A DNA stretch of 64,000 nucleotides from Phytohabitans maris (GCF_031085175.1 NZ_JAVHUY010000004.1:1-64000), one strand, 5' to 3'; shown: positions 49,055-57,795, counted from the stretch's first letter. Notes: generated from the sequence alone by a model not told the origin. A program made the numbers and translations.

Positions 49055-49924
49055 CTACGACGCCAGGCGGGCCAGGGCAGCGGCCACCGACTCGGTGAGC
49101 GGCGTCGTGGGGCGGCCGATCAAGCGGCTCAGGTCACCGGTCTCGACCAGCAGCTTCCCCTCCTTCAGCGACACGTCGGAGCCGGCCAGCACGTGGGCAT
49201 ACCCGTCGGGCAGCCCCGCCGCGACCAGCGCCCGCGCGTACTCCTCCTGGGACAGGTCGCGGTAGACGACCTCGGTGCCGCTCTGCCGGGACACCTCGGC
49301 GGCCAGCTCGGTGAGGGTGAACGGCTGGTCGCCGCCGAGCTCGTACACCTTGTTGTCGTGCCCCTCGCCGACCAGGACGGCGGCCGCCGCGGCGGCGAAG
49401 TCGGCGCGGGTCGCGGCCGAGACCTTGCCGTCGCCGGCCGCGCCCAGGATGGCGCCGTGCCGCAACGCGGCGGCGAGGTTGGCGGTGTAGTTCTCGACGT
49501 ACCAGCAGTTGCGCAGGAACGTGAACGGCACCCCGCTGGCGAGGATGACCTCCTCGGTGGCCTTGTGCTCGGGCGCGACGGGCAGGTCGCTGGTGTCCGC
49601 GTAGGAGGCGCTCGTGTACGCGATCAGGGACACACCCGCCGCCACCGCCGCGTTGACCGCGTTGGTGTGGCCCGGGACGCGCGTGCCCACCGCGTTGCCC
49701 GAGATCAGCAGGAGCCGGTCGACCCCGGCGAACGCCCCGGCGAGCGTCTCGGGCCGGTCGTAGTCGGCCTCGCGCACCAGCACGCCCAGCGCGGCCAGGT
49801 CGGCGATCTTCTCCGGGCTGCGCGCGCCGGCGACGATGTCACCGGCCGGGACGCCCCGGTCGAGCAGGGCGCGGACGGTGAGCCGGCCCAGGTGGCCACT
49901 GGCGGCGGTGACGGCAACGGTCAT
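49055..49924 (-). CDS. qorB: NAD(P)H:quinone oxidoreductase / NmrA-like reductase (QorB type)
   Basis: A 289-residue atypical short-chain reductase opening MTVAVTAASGHLGRLTVRALL, with an ASGHLG nucleotide loop. RNCWYVENY, SAATRADFAAAAAAVL and YELGGDQPFTLTELAAEVS are hallmarks of QorB/YtfG-like quinone reductases. It is divergent from an HxlR-type regulator, the same arrangement as enterobacterial ytfG-ytfH. It probably detoxifies quinones or electrophiles using NADPH. Confidence 0.88.
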   Translation of the reverse strand: MTVAVTAASGHLGRLTVRALLDRGVPAGDIVAGARSPEKIADLAALGVLVREADYDRPETLAGAFAGVDRLLLISGNAVGTRVPGHTNAVNAAVAAGVSLIAYTSASYADTSDLPVAPEHKATEEVILASGVPFTFLRNCWYVENYTANLAAALRHGAILGAAGDGKVSAATRADFAAAAAAVLVGEGHDNKVYELGGDQPFTLTELAAEVSRQSGTEVVYRDLSQEEYARALVAAGLPDGYAHVLAGSDVSLKEGKLLVETGDLSRLIGRPTTPLTESVAAALARLAS

Positions 49925-49997
49925 GGGGGAGACTCCACTAACTCTCGGAGAGCACTAACCATGAGAGAGTACCCCACCATCGGGTAGTCTGGTGGTC
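49925..49997. promoter_or_regulatory. Divergent qorB-hxlR control region
   Basis: The 73-bp region holds two CACTAAC repeats (49936-49942 and 49953-49959) flanking a perfect 11-bp palindrome CTCTCGGAGAG (49942-49952). TAGTCT at 49985-49990 may be the -10 element for the regulator, 7 bp before ATG 49998. These are likely HxlR binding sites. Confidence 0.5.
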
Positions 49998-50378
49998 ATG
50001 CAAGAGGAGGCCATGGAGGATCTCGTCGCCGACGTGTTCGCGCGTGCCTGCACCTCCCGCCCCGTGCTGGAAAACGTCGCCGGCAAGTGGGGCATCCTCG
50101 CCCTCGCCGCGCTCTCCGGGGACACCTACCGGTTCAACGCGCTGCGCCGCCGGGTCGACGGGATCAGCGAGAAGATGCTTGCCCAGACCCTCCAGGCGCT
50201 CGAGCGCGACGGCCTGGTCCGGCGCGACGTGCGGGCGACGATCCCGCCCCGCGTGGAGTATTCGCTGACCGAGGTCGGCAAGCGGATCGCCGCCAAGCTC
50301 CTGGAGCTGATCGAGCTGGTCGAGGACGCGATGCCCGCCGTCCGCGAGGCCCAGTCGGCGTACGACGGCGGCCGCTAG
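49998..50378 (+). CDS. HxlR-family transcriptional regulator
   Basis: A 126-residue winged-helix protein with the HxlR core VLENVAGKWGILALAALSGDTYRFNALRRRVDGISEKMLAQTL and EYSLTEVGKRIA. Family members sense quinones or electrophiles through a conserved Cys near the N-terminus; here Cys lies in ARACTSRPVL. In-frame starts are GTG 49992, ATG 49998 and ATG 50013; the middle one is chosen as compatible with a leaderless transcript. It probably represses qorB. Its end overlaps the convergent TetR gene by 4 bp. Confidence 0.9.
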   Translation: MQEEAMEDLVADVFARACTSRPVLENVAGKWGILALAALSGDTYRFNALRRRVDGISEKMLAQTLQALERDGLVRRDVRATIPPRVEYSLTEVGKRIAAKLLELIELVEDAMPAVREAQSAYDGGR

Positions 50379-51133
50379 CGGCGCTCGATCAGCGCGGCCA
50401 CCCCGTCCAGCAGCCGCTCCAGACCGAACTCGAACGCGCGAGCCGGGTCGACCGGCGCGTTGTACTCCTCGCCGGCCGCCGCGCCGACCCGCGTCGCCAG
50501 CGGAAACCGTGCGGCGTCGTAGACCTGCTCCAGCAGCGGGGAGAGCTCCTCCCACCACTCGTCGTCGCTCTTGCCGGTGTCCCGGGGGAGCGCGGCGGCG
50601 GCCAGCGCGCCCCGTACGGCGCCGTGCACGTAGTCGCCGACCATCGTCACGACCAGGTCCATCTCGATGTCGGTGAGGCCGGTGCCCTCCACCGCGCGCA
50701 GCTCGTAGTCGTACCGGGCGATGAGGTTGGGGCCGAGCACCGGGCGGTTCGTCGCGACGTGCAGTAGCCACGGGTGGCGCAGGTAGAGCGCCCAGGCCTC
50801 GCGGGCCACCAGTGCCAGCCGGGCCCGCCAGCCACCCGGTACGTCGTCGGGCTTGGCGGTCTCCGCGCAGGCCCGGTCGAGCATGAGGTCGAGCAGCTCC
50901 GCCTTGCCCGGCACATACGTGTACAGCGACATCGCCGTCACCCCGAGCCGCTCGGCGACCCGGCGCATGGAGAGCGCGGCCAGCCCTTCGGCGTCGGCGA
51001 GCGCGGTGGCCGCCGCCACGATCTGGTCGACGGAGAGGCGGGGCTTGGGGCCGCGGCGGGTCCGCTCCGGGGCGCCCCAGAGCAGCTCCATGATCCGCTT
51101 CGGGTCGCTCCCGCCGCTGTACTCGGTGGTCAC
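50375..51133 (-). CDS. TetR-family transcriptional regulator
   Basis: A 252-residue TetR protein with helix-turn-helix SVDQIVAAATALADAEGLAAL to RLGVTAMSLYTYVPGKAELLDLM and a TetR-C-like ligand domain (WRARLALVAREAWALYLRHPWLL). GTG 51133 is the start. It is divergent from a DrrAB-type ABC exporter and two dyad operators lie in between. It probably represses the exporter and itself until an antibiotic-like ligand binds. Confidence 0.93.
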   Translation of the reverse strand: MTTEYSGGSDPKRIMELLWGAPERTRRGPKPRLSVDQIVAAATALADAEGLAALSMRRVAERLGVTAMSLYTYVPGKAELLDLMLDRACAETAKPDDVPGGWRARLALVAREAWALYLRHPWLLHVATNRPVLGPNLIARYDYELRAVEGTGLTDIEMDLVVTMVGDYVHGAVRGALAAAALPRDTGKSDDEWWEELSPLLEQVYDAARFPLATRVGAAAGEEYNAPVDPARAFEFGLERLLDGVAALIERR

Positions 51134-51134
51134 T

Positions 51135-51186
51135 CTGTACAGCGTAGAGCTATACTCCGCGAGCGCCTATTCTGTACGGCGTAGAG
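51135..51186. promoter_or_regulatory. Two 15-bp TetR dyad operators
   Basis: CTGTACAGCGTAGAG (51135-51149) and CTGTACGGCGTAGAG (51172-51186) differ at one central base and are 37 bp apart. Each is a near-perfect inverted repeat (CTGTAC-N3-GTAGAG). One abuts the TetR start and the other lies before the exporter start at 51201, so both promoters are probably covered. Confidence 0.75.
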
Positions 51187-51200
51187 AGTATGGGGGTGTC

Positions 51201-52145
51201 ATGGCTTCTGACCTCGCGGTCCAGGTGGAGGGGCTGCACAAGCGGTACGGCGAGAAGCCCGCGCTGGACGGCTTCGACCTCGACGTGCGGGCCGGCACGG
51301 TGCACGGCCTGCTCGGCCCCAACGGGGCCGGCAAGACCACCGCGGTGCGCGTTCTCGCGACGCTGCTGCGGGCCGACGGGGGCCGGGCTCTCGTCGCCGG
51401 GTACGACGTGTCGCGCCAGCCGGCCCACGTCCGGGAACGGATCGGGCTGGTCGGCCAGCACGCGGCGGTCGACGAGGTGCTCGGCGGGCGGGACAACCTG
51501 GTGATGTTCGGCCGCCTCTTCCACCTCGGCAAGCGGGAGGCCGGCCGCCGCGCCGACCACCTGCTCGAACGCTTCGGGCTCGCCGACGCGGCGGGCAAGC
51601 CGGTCAAGCGGTACTCGGGTGGCATGCGCCGCCGCCTCGACCTGGCCGCCAGCCTCATCCTGCGGCCGGCGGTGCTCTTCCTCGACGAGCCGACCACCGG
51701 CCTCGACCCGCGCGGGCGCAACGAGGTGTGGGCGGCGGTCCGGGCGCTGGTCGCCGACGGTACGACCGTGCTGCTCACCACGCAGTACCTGGACGAGGCC
51801 GACCAGCTGGCGAGCCGGATCTCGGTGCTCGACCACGGGCGGGTCGTCGCCGGCGGTACCCCGGACGAGCTGAAATCCCGGATCGGGGGTGACCGTCTCG
51901 ACGTGGTCGTGCGCGCGGACGCCGACCTGGCCGGTGCGGCGGCGGTGCTGAAGGGTCTCGCGGACGCCGAGCCGGAGGTCGACCCGGACAGCCGGCGCGT
52001 CTCCGCGCCGGTGCGCGACCGGGTCGCGGCGCTCACCGAGGCGGTGCGGATCCTCGCCGCGCGCGGCATCGCGGTCGAGGACATCGCGCTGCGCCGCCCC
52101 ACGCTCGACGAGGTCTTCCTGCGTACGACGGAGGTGGCGGGATGA
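51201..52145 (+). CDS. ABC exporter ATP-binding protein (DrrA-like)
   Basis: A 314-residue ATPase. Walker A is GPNGAGKTT, the signature YSGGMRRRLDLA, Walker B LFLDEPTTGLD, and the switch His is replaced by Gln (TTQYLDEAD), as in DrrA/daunorubicin-type exporters. A C-terminal segment (RPTLDEVFLRTT) is the DrrA regulatory tail. ATG 51201 follows the TetR operators. It overlaps the permease gene by 4 bp and should power drug or lipid export. Confidence 0.93.
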   Translation: MASDLAVQVEGLHKRYGEKPALDGFDLDVRAGTVHGLLGPNGAGKTTAVRVLATLLRADGGRALVAGYDVSRQPAHVRERIGLVGQHAAVDEVLGGRDNLVMFGRLFHLGKREAGRRADHLLERFGLADAAGKPVKRYSGGMRRRLDLAASLILRPAVLFLDEPTTGLDPRGRNEVWAAVRALVADGTTVLLTTQYLDEADQLASRISVLDHGRVVAGGTPDELKSRIGGDRLDVVVRADADLAGAAAVLKGLADAEPEVDPDSRRVSAPVRDRVAALTEAVRILAARGIAVEDIALRRPTLDEVFLRTTEVAG

Positions 52146-52930
52146 GATTGCGCTGGGCACTGGCTGATGGGTGGACGATCACGCTGCGCGACCTGAAGCA
52201 CTGGGCCGCCCAGCCGTGGCAGATCGTGTTCGGGCTGCTGTTCTCGGTGATGCTCGTGCTGATGTTCGGGTACCTCTTCGGCGGCGCGATCGAGGTGCCC
52301 GGCGGCGGCGACTACCGGGAGTTCCTGCTGCCCGGGATGTTCGCGACGACGATGCTCTTCGGGCTGGAGGCGACCTACACCGCGGTCACCACGGACGCCG
52401 ACCGCGGCGTGACCGACCGCTTCCGGGCGATGCCGATCGCCGGCTCGGCCGTCGTGGTGGGGCGGGCCACCGCCGACATGCTCAACTCGCTGCTCACCCT
52501 CGCCGCCATGGTCGCCTGCGGCCTCGCCGTCGGCTGGCGCTGGCACGAGGGGATCGGGGCGGCGCTGGGGGCGTTCGGGCTGTTGCTGCTGCTGCGGTTC
52601 GCGCTGCTGTGGCTCGGCATCTGGCTCGCGCTGGTGCTGCGCAGCCCAGAGGCGCTGATGGCGTTGCAGGTGCTGGTGTGGCCGCTCGGCTTTCTGTCCA
52701 ATGTGTACGTCTCGCCCGAGACGATGCCCGGCTGGCTCGGCGCGCTCGCCGAGTGGAACCCGCTCTCCGCCACCGTCGGCGCCGCCCGCGAGCTGTTCGG
52801 CAACCCCGGCTGGGGCGGCGACTCCTGGGTGGCCCAGCACACCACGCTCATGGCCGTCGCGTGGCCGGCGCTGCTGGTCGCGATCTTCTTCCCCCTGTCG
52901 GTCCGCGCCTACCAGCGCCTCAGCCGCTGA
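52142..52930 (+). CDS. ABC exporter permease (DrrB-like, ABC-2 type)
   Basis: A 262-residue ABC-2 permease with six hydrophobic segments. FREFLLPGM-like YREFLLPGMFATTMLFG, EATYTAVTTDADRGVTDRFRAMPI and FLSNVYVSPETMPGWLGALAEWNP are typical of DrrB. ATG 52142 lies in the overlap with the ATPase gene. With the 51201 product it forms a resistance-type exporter. Confidence 0.92.
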   Translation: MRLRWALADGWTITLRDLKHWAAQPWQIVFGLLFSVMLVLMFGYLFGGAIEVPGGGDYREFLLPGMFATTMLFGLEATYTAVTTDADRGVTDRFRAMPIAGSAVVVGRATADMLNSLLTLAAMVACGLAVGWRWHEGIGAALGAFGLLLLLRFALLWLGIWLALVLRSPEALMALQVLVWPLGFLSNVYVSPETMPGWLGALAEWNPLSATVGAARELFGNPGWGGDSWVAQHTTLMAVAWPALLVAIFFPLSVRAYQRLSR

Positions 52931-53034
52931 CACCCGCACCCGCTACGAACCGTCCCGGGGCCGCCGCGCCGCTGCCGGCGCGGCGGCCCCGCCGGCGTGG
53001 TCCACGCCATACGAGCCCGCCGCGGCGGGCGGGA

Positions 53035-53478
53035 GTGTCAGGCCGCAGGGGGGATCTCTTCCAGGTCCGCGTCGGGGTGCGCGGCTACGAGCTGGACATC
53101 CAGGGCCACCTCAACCAGGCCGTCTACCTGCAGTACGCGGAGCACGCCCGCTGGGAGTACCTGCGCGCCGCCGGCATCACGCCCGCCAAGCTGCAGGCCA
53201 GCCGCTCCGGCCCGGTGGTCCTGGAGACCACGATCCGGTACCTGTCCGAGCTGCGCGCCGGCGACGAGGTGGACGTGTCCTGCGCATTCGAGTGGGGCGG
53301 CGGCAAGACGTTCAAGCTGCGGCAGGAGCTCCGCAAGCCCGACGGCACGCTGGCCGCGGACGTGGTCGCGGTGGGCGGCATCCTCGACCTGGACGCCCGC
53401 AGGCTGGTGGCCGACCCGGGCGCCCACCTGCGGAAGATCGCCGACAACCCCGACCTCTTCGACCCGCCCACCCCCTGA
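53035..53478 (+). CDS. Hotdog-fold acyl-CoA thioesterase (4HBT-like)
   Basis: A 147-residue thioesterase with YELDIQGHLNQAVYLQYAEHARWEYL, the D-x-x-G-H-x-N motif of 4-hydroxybenzoyl-CoA thioesterase-like enzymes, and LRAGDEVDV later. GTG 53035 has only a weak Shine-Dalgarno sequence. It lies 104 bp after the exporter. It probably releases CoA from an acyl-CoA; a link to the exporter is not evident. Confidence 0.87.
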   Translation: MSGRRGDLFQVRVGVRGYELDIQGHLNQAVYLQYAEHARWEYLRAAGITPAKLQASRSGPVVLETTIRYLSELRAGDEVDVSCAFEWGGGKTFKLRQELRKPDGTLAADVVAVGGILDLDARRLVADPGAHLRKIADNPDLFDPPTP

Positions 53479-53988
53479 CCGAGCCCGCCCACGATCTCTG
53501 GTGAGCGCGCCAGTGCGGTGGCACTAACCTTTGCCGGCTTCGCCGGCCCGGGTGACCAGCGGCCGAAGGCCGCCGGTCACCCGGTGAACGTTGGTGGCCA
53601 GCGCACTGACTAGCGGGTGCTGCTCATGTGGCCGCCGCGGCGTCCTTCGTGCGTCCGACCCTGGCGTTGTCCCGCTCGACTTGATCGGTGGCCGCGCTTT
53701 CGGGGGATGCTGCCCGCTGTGGCGGGGGACGAGCCGGTCGATCCCGCCGCAGTCACGGAGTTGGCCGTGCGGCGGCTTCGGACGCGGACATCGACTGGTC
53801 GGGTGAGCGACACACGGTCGAGGACGCCGTGGTGGAACTGCGCATGGACTTGGCACAGGCGCTGGCCAGCGTGGTCGGGTCCAGACCGGATGCTGGATGG
53901 CGTGCCGGGCGTGGCGATCCCTCGGCCCGGTTCAACCCGGCTTCGTCGAGCGGGGGAGCGAAAGGGCGAGCCGCGCACGCCCTGCTCG
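53479..53988. other. 510-bp gap with strong hairpins, no supported gene
   Basis: The region holds the two hairpins listed next. After them (53584-53988) frames are open on both strands but lack recognisable domains. One plus-strand stretch (DEPVDPAAVTELAVRRL) looks faintly like a fragment of a secreted actinobacterial protein and may be a relic. The gap separates the thioesterase from the HNH gene. Confidence 0.4.
53533..53583. terminator. Two adjacent hairpins, the second with a 16-position stem
   Basis: GCCGGC-TTC-GCCGGC (53533-53547) is followed by a stem from 53549 to 53583: CGGGTGACC-A-GCGGCC, loop GAA, then the complement with a single A/C mismatch. Such a strong structure near a DUF222/HNH gene may be a terminator or an element end. 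Confidence 0.75.
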
Positions 53989-55275
53989 TCACGTCCGGTG
54001 GTGGTAGAGGTTGCGGCGGGGACGTTGTCGCGGGTCGACGTAGGTGGGCGGGACGAACTCGGGCCGTCCGTCGGTGGCGAGGCGGACGGCCCAATGTCCA
54101 CGGTGGACGATGCGGTGGTGGTGTCCGCACAGCAGGACGCTGTTGTCGAGGGTGGTCGCCCCACCCTCGGCCCAGGCGCGGATGTGGTGTGCGTGGCACC
54201 AGCGCGGCGGCCGGTCGCAGCCGGGAAACGCACAGCCGCGGTCGCGTAGCTCCAGGGCCCGGCGCAGTGGTCCGGTAATGAGTCGGCGGGTGCGGCCCAG
54301 GTCGAGGACCTGCCCATCCCCGCCGAGGACGGCGGGGAGGATGCGGGCGTCGCAGGCGAGCCGACGGACCTGTTCGGCGCTGAGCCGGCCGCCGGTGTCC
54401 AGCGTCCCGATGCCGAGTTGTTGGTGCAGTAGGTCGTAGGGGACGGTGACGACGACGTGCGGCCGCTGTCCGCCGTTGTCGGGCAGTCGCTCGGTGTGGG
54501 TGGCCAGGTCGCAGACCTCGACCAGGGCGTCGGCTCGGCGTTGGGCGGGGGTGCGGGGTTCGTCATGGTCGTGGCGGGGTGCGCACAACGGATCCAGGGC
54601 GGCGTCGACTACGGCGGCGCCGGCTTCGTCGAGCCAGCCGGTCACCCGGACCCGACCGTCACCCTGCCGGGTCAGGTGGAACGCGCGGGACTGCGCGGCG
54701 CGCGTCTCCATGCGCTGCAGGGCGGCGGCATCCGCGGCGTCGGCCACCTCGGGTGCGACGTGGGTGAGGATCCGCTGCCCGGCCTTACGCAGGATGCTCG
54801 GCTCGAACTGGCTGGCCTGCCCGATCAGCACCGTCTCGGCTTCGCCGACCAGCTCCTGGCCGAGGTCGGCGGGCAGGTCTCGGACGGCGGCGGCCACGAC
54901 CGCGGCCTGCTCGGCGTTGACGGCGCCGCCGACGAGGGCGGCGTCGAGCGCGGGCCGCTCGTCGAGGGCCTGTGCCAGGTCGATCAACCGTTTCGCGGAA
55001 TGGATGCTGATCCGCAGGTGCTCGCGAAGCCAGACGGCGGTCGCGGACGCGTGCCGCGTAACGGATAGATTGCGGCCGTCGATTTCTCGGACCAGATGCA
55101 ACTCCGTGGCGGTGACGGCCTGCATAACCTGGTGGATGGCGTCCAGAGAATCGACGAGCGCGTCATCGTCAAGCGGCCAGGTCGGAGCGTCGGCACACTT
55201 ACCAGCAAGCCCTCTGAGCTCGGCAAACGCATCCGCCAACACCCCATAATTGTCTCCCGCCGCCGCCAAGAGCAC
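53989..55275 (-). CDS. DUF222 / 13E12-type HNH endonuclease-domain protein
   Basis: A 428-residue protein. An N-terminal DUF222 helical region (LVREIDGRN, ATAVWLREHLRIS, AKRLIDLA) leads to a C-terminal HNH domain with CAFPGCDRPPRWCHAHHI and LCGHHHRIVH, which hold the zinc cysteines and catalytic histidines. Such proteins are the product of REP13E12-like repeats scattered in actinomycete genomes. The start is uncertain within the first 12 codons. An AT-rich patch lies just upstream (about 55265-55330). It may be a mobile or homing-type gene, but no element ends could be proven. Confidence 0.88.
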   Translation of the reverse strand: MLLAAAGDNYGVLADAFAELRGLAGKCADAPTWPLDDDALVDSLDAIHQVMQAVTATELHLVREIDGRNLSVTRHASATAVWLREHLRISIHSAKRLIDLAQALDERPALDAALVGGAVNAEQAAVVAAAVRDLPADLGQELVGEAETVLIGQASQFEPSILRKAGQRILTHVAPEVADAADAAALQRMETRAAQSRAFHLTRQGDGRVRVTGWLDEAGAAVVDAALDPLCAPRHDHDEPRTPAQRRADALVEVCDLATHTERLPDNGGQRPHVVVTVPYDLLHQQLGIGTLDTGGRLSAEQVRRLACDARILPAVLGGDGQVLDLGRTRRLITGPLRRALELRDRGCAFPGCDRPPRWCHAHHIRAWAEGGATTLDNSVLLCGHHHRIVHRGHWAVRLATDGRPEFVPPTYVDPRQRPRRNLYHHRT

Positions 55276-55417
55276 CAGCTATTTTCGTCGATCAAGGGAA
55301 ATTCGCCACGAATTATCAAGTCGCAAAAATGAGCCATAGGGATTCGAATGAGCGGAAGAACAAGGGGAGTGGGAGCCGGCGGATGCGCGCGGCGCGAAGC
55401 TGCGGTTGGTCGTCAGG

Positions 55418-56791
55418 TCAGCGGGCGGCGCGGTGCAGCGGCCGGGTGCGGTGGCCGCTCGCCCGGTGCCGCGCGCCCGCCGCCTCGGCGAGGATCGCGG
55501 CCAGGTCCTCGAAGCCGTCCCGGACCAGGCCGACCGTGACTCGGATGTGGTCGCCGCCGACCGGGCGTACCTCGAACGGCGCGCCCGGCGCCGCGCCGAT
55601 CCCGTGCGCGGCGAGGGTGACCAGGGCGACCTGCTGGTCGCGTACCGCGATCCACATGTTGATGCCGTCCGCGGCGGTCGCCTCCACGCCGTGGACGGCG
55701 AGCGCGGTCAGGAGCAGGTCGCGGCGGCGGGCGTACTCGCGGCGGGCGCCGGCCACCACGCGAACCGTCGCGGGGTCGGTGAGCAGGTCCAGCAGCACCG
55801 CCTGGAGCACGCGGCTGGACCACCCCGGGCCGAGCAGGCGGCGGTCGGCGATCGCGGCGACCAGCGCGGCCGGGCCGCCCACCGCGGCCAGGCGCAGGTC
55901 GGGGCCGTGGCTCTTGGAGAAGCTGCGCACGTGCAGCACCCGGTCGGGCAGGTGCACGCCGAGTGAAACCGCCGGAGCTGTGGCGATATCGCCCACATGG
56001 TCGTCCTCGACCACGATGATCGACTCATGGGCGGCGAGGAGGGCGGCGAGGTCCGCGGCGCGTTCCGGGGTCATCGAGACGCCGGTCGGGTTGTGCGCGC
56101 GCGGCTGGAGGAAGACCGCGGTGGGCGCGGACTCCAGGGCGGCCGCCAGCGCGGCCGGCGAGATGCCCGCGCCGTCGAGCGTGACCGGTACCGGCACCGC
56201 GCCGACCGACTCGAGCAGGTCGAGCAGGGGCGGGAAGGTCGGGTTCTCCACCACCACCCGCGCGCCGAACCGGATCACCGCCCCGACCACGCGGTCGAGC
56301 GCGTCCAGCGCGCCGTCGACGACGGTGAGCTGCTGCGGCGGGTACGGCCAGCGCTCGCGCAGCACCACCTCCAGCCGGGGCAGCACCGGGTCCTCCAGGT
56401 ACGAGGTGGTGAGCCGGGTGTCGCCGATCCGCCGCAGTGCCGGCGCCAGGTCGGGGAGCAGGTCGTGGTCGGGTACCCCGGTGGAGAAGTCGTGCGGCAG
56501 CGTCGACGGGTTGGCGACGAGGCGGGAGAAGCGCATCTTCTGCCGGGGCCGGCTCGGCGTGAGCACGAACGTGCCGGAGCGCCCGCGGGTCTGGATCGCC
56601 CCCGCGCTGGCCAGGGAACGCCACGCCTCGCTGACCGTCGTCGGGCTGATCCCGAGCGCCTGCGCGACCGAGCGCACGGTCGGCAGCCGGGTGCCGGCGG
56701 GGAGCTCGCCGGTGTGCACGAGACGGCTCACCGCCGCGGCGACCCCGCGGGCGGTGCGATCGTCGACCGCACCGGCGATGAGCTGGAGCAT
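55418..56791 (-). CDS. MocR-type (GntR-aminotransferase fusion) regulator
   Basis: A 457-residue protein. The N-terminal GntR helix-turn-helix (LPAGTRLPTVRSVAQALGISPTTVSEAW) is fused to a class I aminotransferase-like domain. In place of a normal aminotransferase site it keeps RSFSKSHGPDLRL, with the Lys expected to bind PLP. ATG 56791 follows AGGAG. It is divergent from the pyrimidine-degradation operon with a pair of direct repeats in between, so it probably regulates that operon in response to a PLP-reactive amino compound such as beta-alanine. Confidence 0.9.
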   Translation of the reverse strand: MLQLIAGAVDDRTARGVAAAVSRLVHTGELPAGTRLPTVRSVAQALGISPTTVSEAWRSLASAGAIQTRGRSGTFVLTPSRPRQKMRFSRLVANPSTLPHDFSTGVPDHDLLPDLAPALRRIGDTRLTTSYLEDPVLPRLEVVLRERWPYPPQQLTVVDGALDALDRVVGAVIRFGARVVVENPTFPPLLDLLESVGAVPVPVTLDGAGISPAALAAALESAPTAVFLQPRAHNPTGVSMTPERAADLAALLAAHESIIVVEDDHVGDIATAPAVSLGVHLPDRVLHVRSFSKSHGPDLRLAAVGGPAALVAAIADRRLLGPGWSSRVLQAVLLDLLTDPATVRVVAGARREYARRRDLLLTALAVHGVEATAADGINMWIAVRDQQVALVTLAAHGIGAAPGAPFEVRPVGGDHIRVTVGLVRDGFEDLAAILAEAAGARHRASGHRTRPLHRAAR

Positions 56792-56796
56792 GTTAC

Positions 56797-56867
56797 TCCT
56801 ACGCAATATCCTGTAACAATCTCGCCATTGTCCGCCCGCACCTGTGTCACTAAAGTCCTACGCCATA
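56797..56867. promoter_or_regulatory. MocR-type direct repeats in the divergent promoter
   Basis: TCCTACGCAATA (56797-56808) and TCCTACGCCATA (56856-56867) match at 11 of 12 positions and are 59 bp apart. Direct repeats are the usual target of MocR dimers. The first lies within the regulator's own leader, suggesting autoregulation. Confidence 0.6.
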
Positions 56868-56870
56868 CCG

Positions 56871-56912
56871 CCAGAAGAGGGCAAGCGGAGACCAGAAGAG
56901 GGCAAGCGGAGT
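56871..56912. repeat. 21-bp tandem duplication upstream of the operon start
   Basis: CCAGAAGAGGGCAAGCGGAG plus one more base occurs twice in tandem (56871-56891 and 56892-56912), differing only at the last base. It lies in the untranslated leader, about 22 bp before the ATG of the first gene. It may duplicate a purine-rich ribosome-binding region. Confidence 0.85.
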
Positions 56913-56933
56913 AAAGAGCAGAGGGGACCCCCT

Positions 56934-57773
56934 ATGGCAGACCTCATCCGCGCGGCGCTCGTCCAGACCACCTGGACCGGCGACAAAGAATCGATGATCA
57001 AGGCTCACGAGGAGTACGCGCGCCAGGCGGCCGCCCAGGGCGCGAAGGTGACCTGCTTCCAGGAGCTCTTCTACGGGCCGTACTTCTGCCAGGTCCAGGA
57101 CAGCGCCTACTACTCGTACGCCGAGTCGATCCCCGGGCCGACCACCGAGCGGTTCCAGGCGCTCGCCGCCGAGCTCGGCATGGTGATGGTCCTGCCGATG
57201 TACGAGCAGGAGCAGCCCGGCGTCCTCTACAACACGGCCGCGGTGGTCGACGCCGACGGCACCTACCTCGGCAAGTACCGCAAGACGCACATCCCGCAGG
57301 TCAAGGGCTTCTGGGAGAAGTTCTACTTCCGCCCCGGCAACCTCGGCTACCCCACGTTCGACACCGCCGTGGGCCGGATCGGCGTGTACATCTGCTACGA
57401 CCGCCACTTCCCGGAGGGCTGGCGGGCGCTCGGCCTCGCCGGCGCGACCGTCGTCTTCAACCCGAGCGCCACCCACCGCGGCCTCTCGTCGTACCTGTGG
57501 AAGCTGGAGCAGCCGGCCAGCGCGGTCGCCAACGAGTACTTCGTCGGCGCGATCAACCGCGTGGGCGTCGAGCCGCTCGGCGAGAACGACTTCTACGGCA
57601 CGTCGTACTTCGTCGACCCGGAGGGGAAGTTCGTCGGCGAGACCGGCGACCCGCACCAGGCCGAGCTGATCGTCCGCGACCTCGACCTGGCCCTGCTGGC
57701 CGAGGTGCGCGACCGGTGGGCCTTCTACCGCGACCGCCGCCCGGACGCCTACGGCCCGCTGGTCCAGCCATAA
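56934..57773 (+). CDS. Nitrilase-superfamily N-carbamoyl-beta-alanine amidohydrolase (beta-ureidopropionase)
   Basis: A 279-residue nitrilase-fold amidase. The Glu-Lys-Cys triad is Glu44 (CFQELFYGPY), Lys117 (GKYRKTHIP) and Cys154 (VYICYDRHFPE). The F-Y-F-x-P-G-N and D-F-Y-G-T-S-Y segments match beta-ureidopropionase and N-carbamoyl-putrescine amidase-like members. Next to dihydropyrimidinase, it should hydrolyse N-carbamoyl-beta-alanine to beta-alanine, CO2 and ammonia. GAGGGG precedes ATG 56934. Confidence 0.9.
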   Translation: MADLIRAALVQTTWTGDKESMIKAHEEYARQAAAQGAKVTCFQELFYGPYFCQVQDSAYYSYAESIPGPTTERFQALAAELGMVMVLPMYEQEQPGVLYNTAAVVDADGTYLGKYRKTHIPQVKGFWEKFYFRPGNLGYPTFDTAVGRIGVYICYDRHFPEGWRALGLAGATVVFNPSATHRGLSSYLWKLEQPASAVANEYFVGAINRVGVEPLGENDFYGTSYFVDPEGKFVGETGDPHQAELIVRDLDLALLAEVRDRWAFYRDRRPDAYGPLVQP

Positions 57774-57795
57774 CCGAAAGCCCGGAGGGGAAAAC

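Noticed and set aside
53584-53988. Plus-strand 210-codon frame as a secreted protein gene
   Set aside because: Only a short stretch resembles known proteins and there is no signal peptide or ribosome-binding site; at most a relic.
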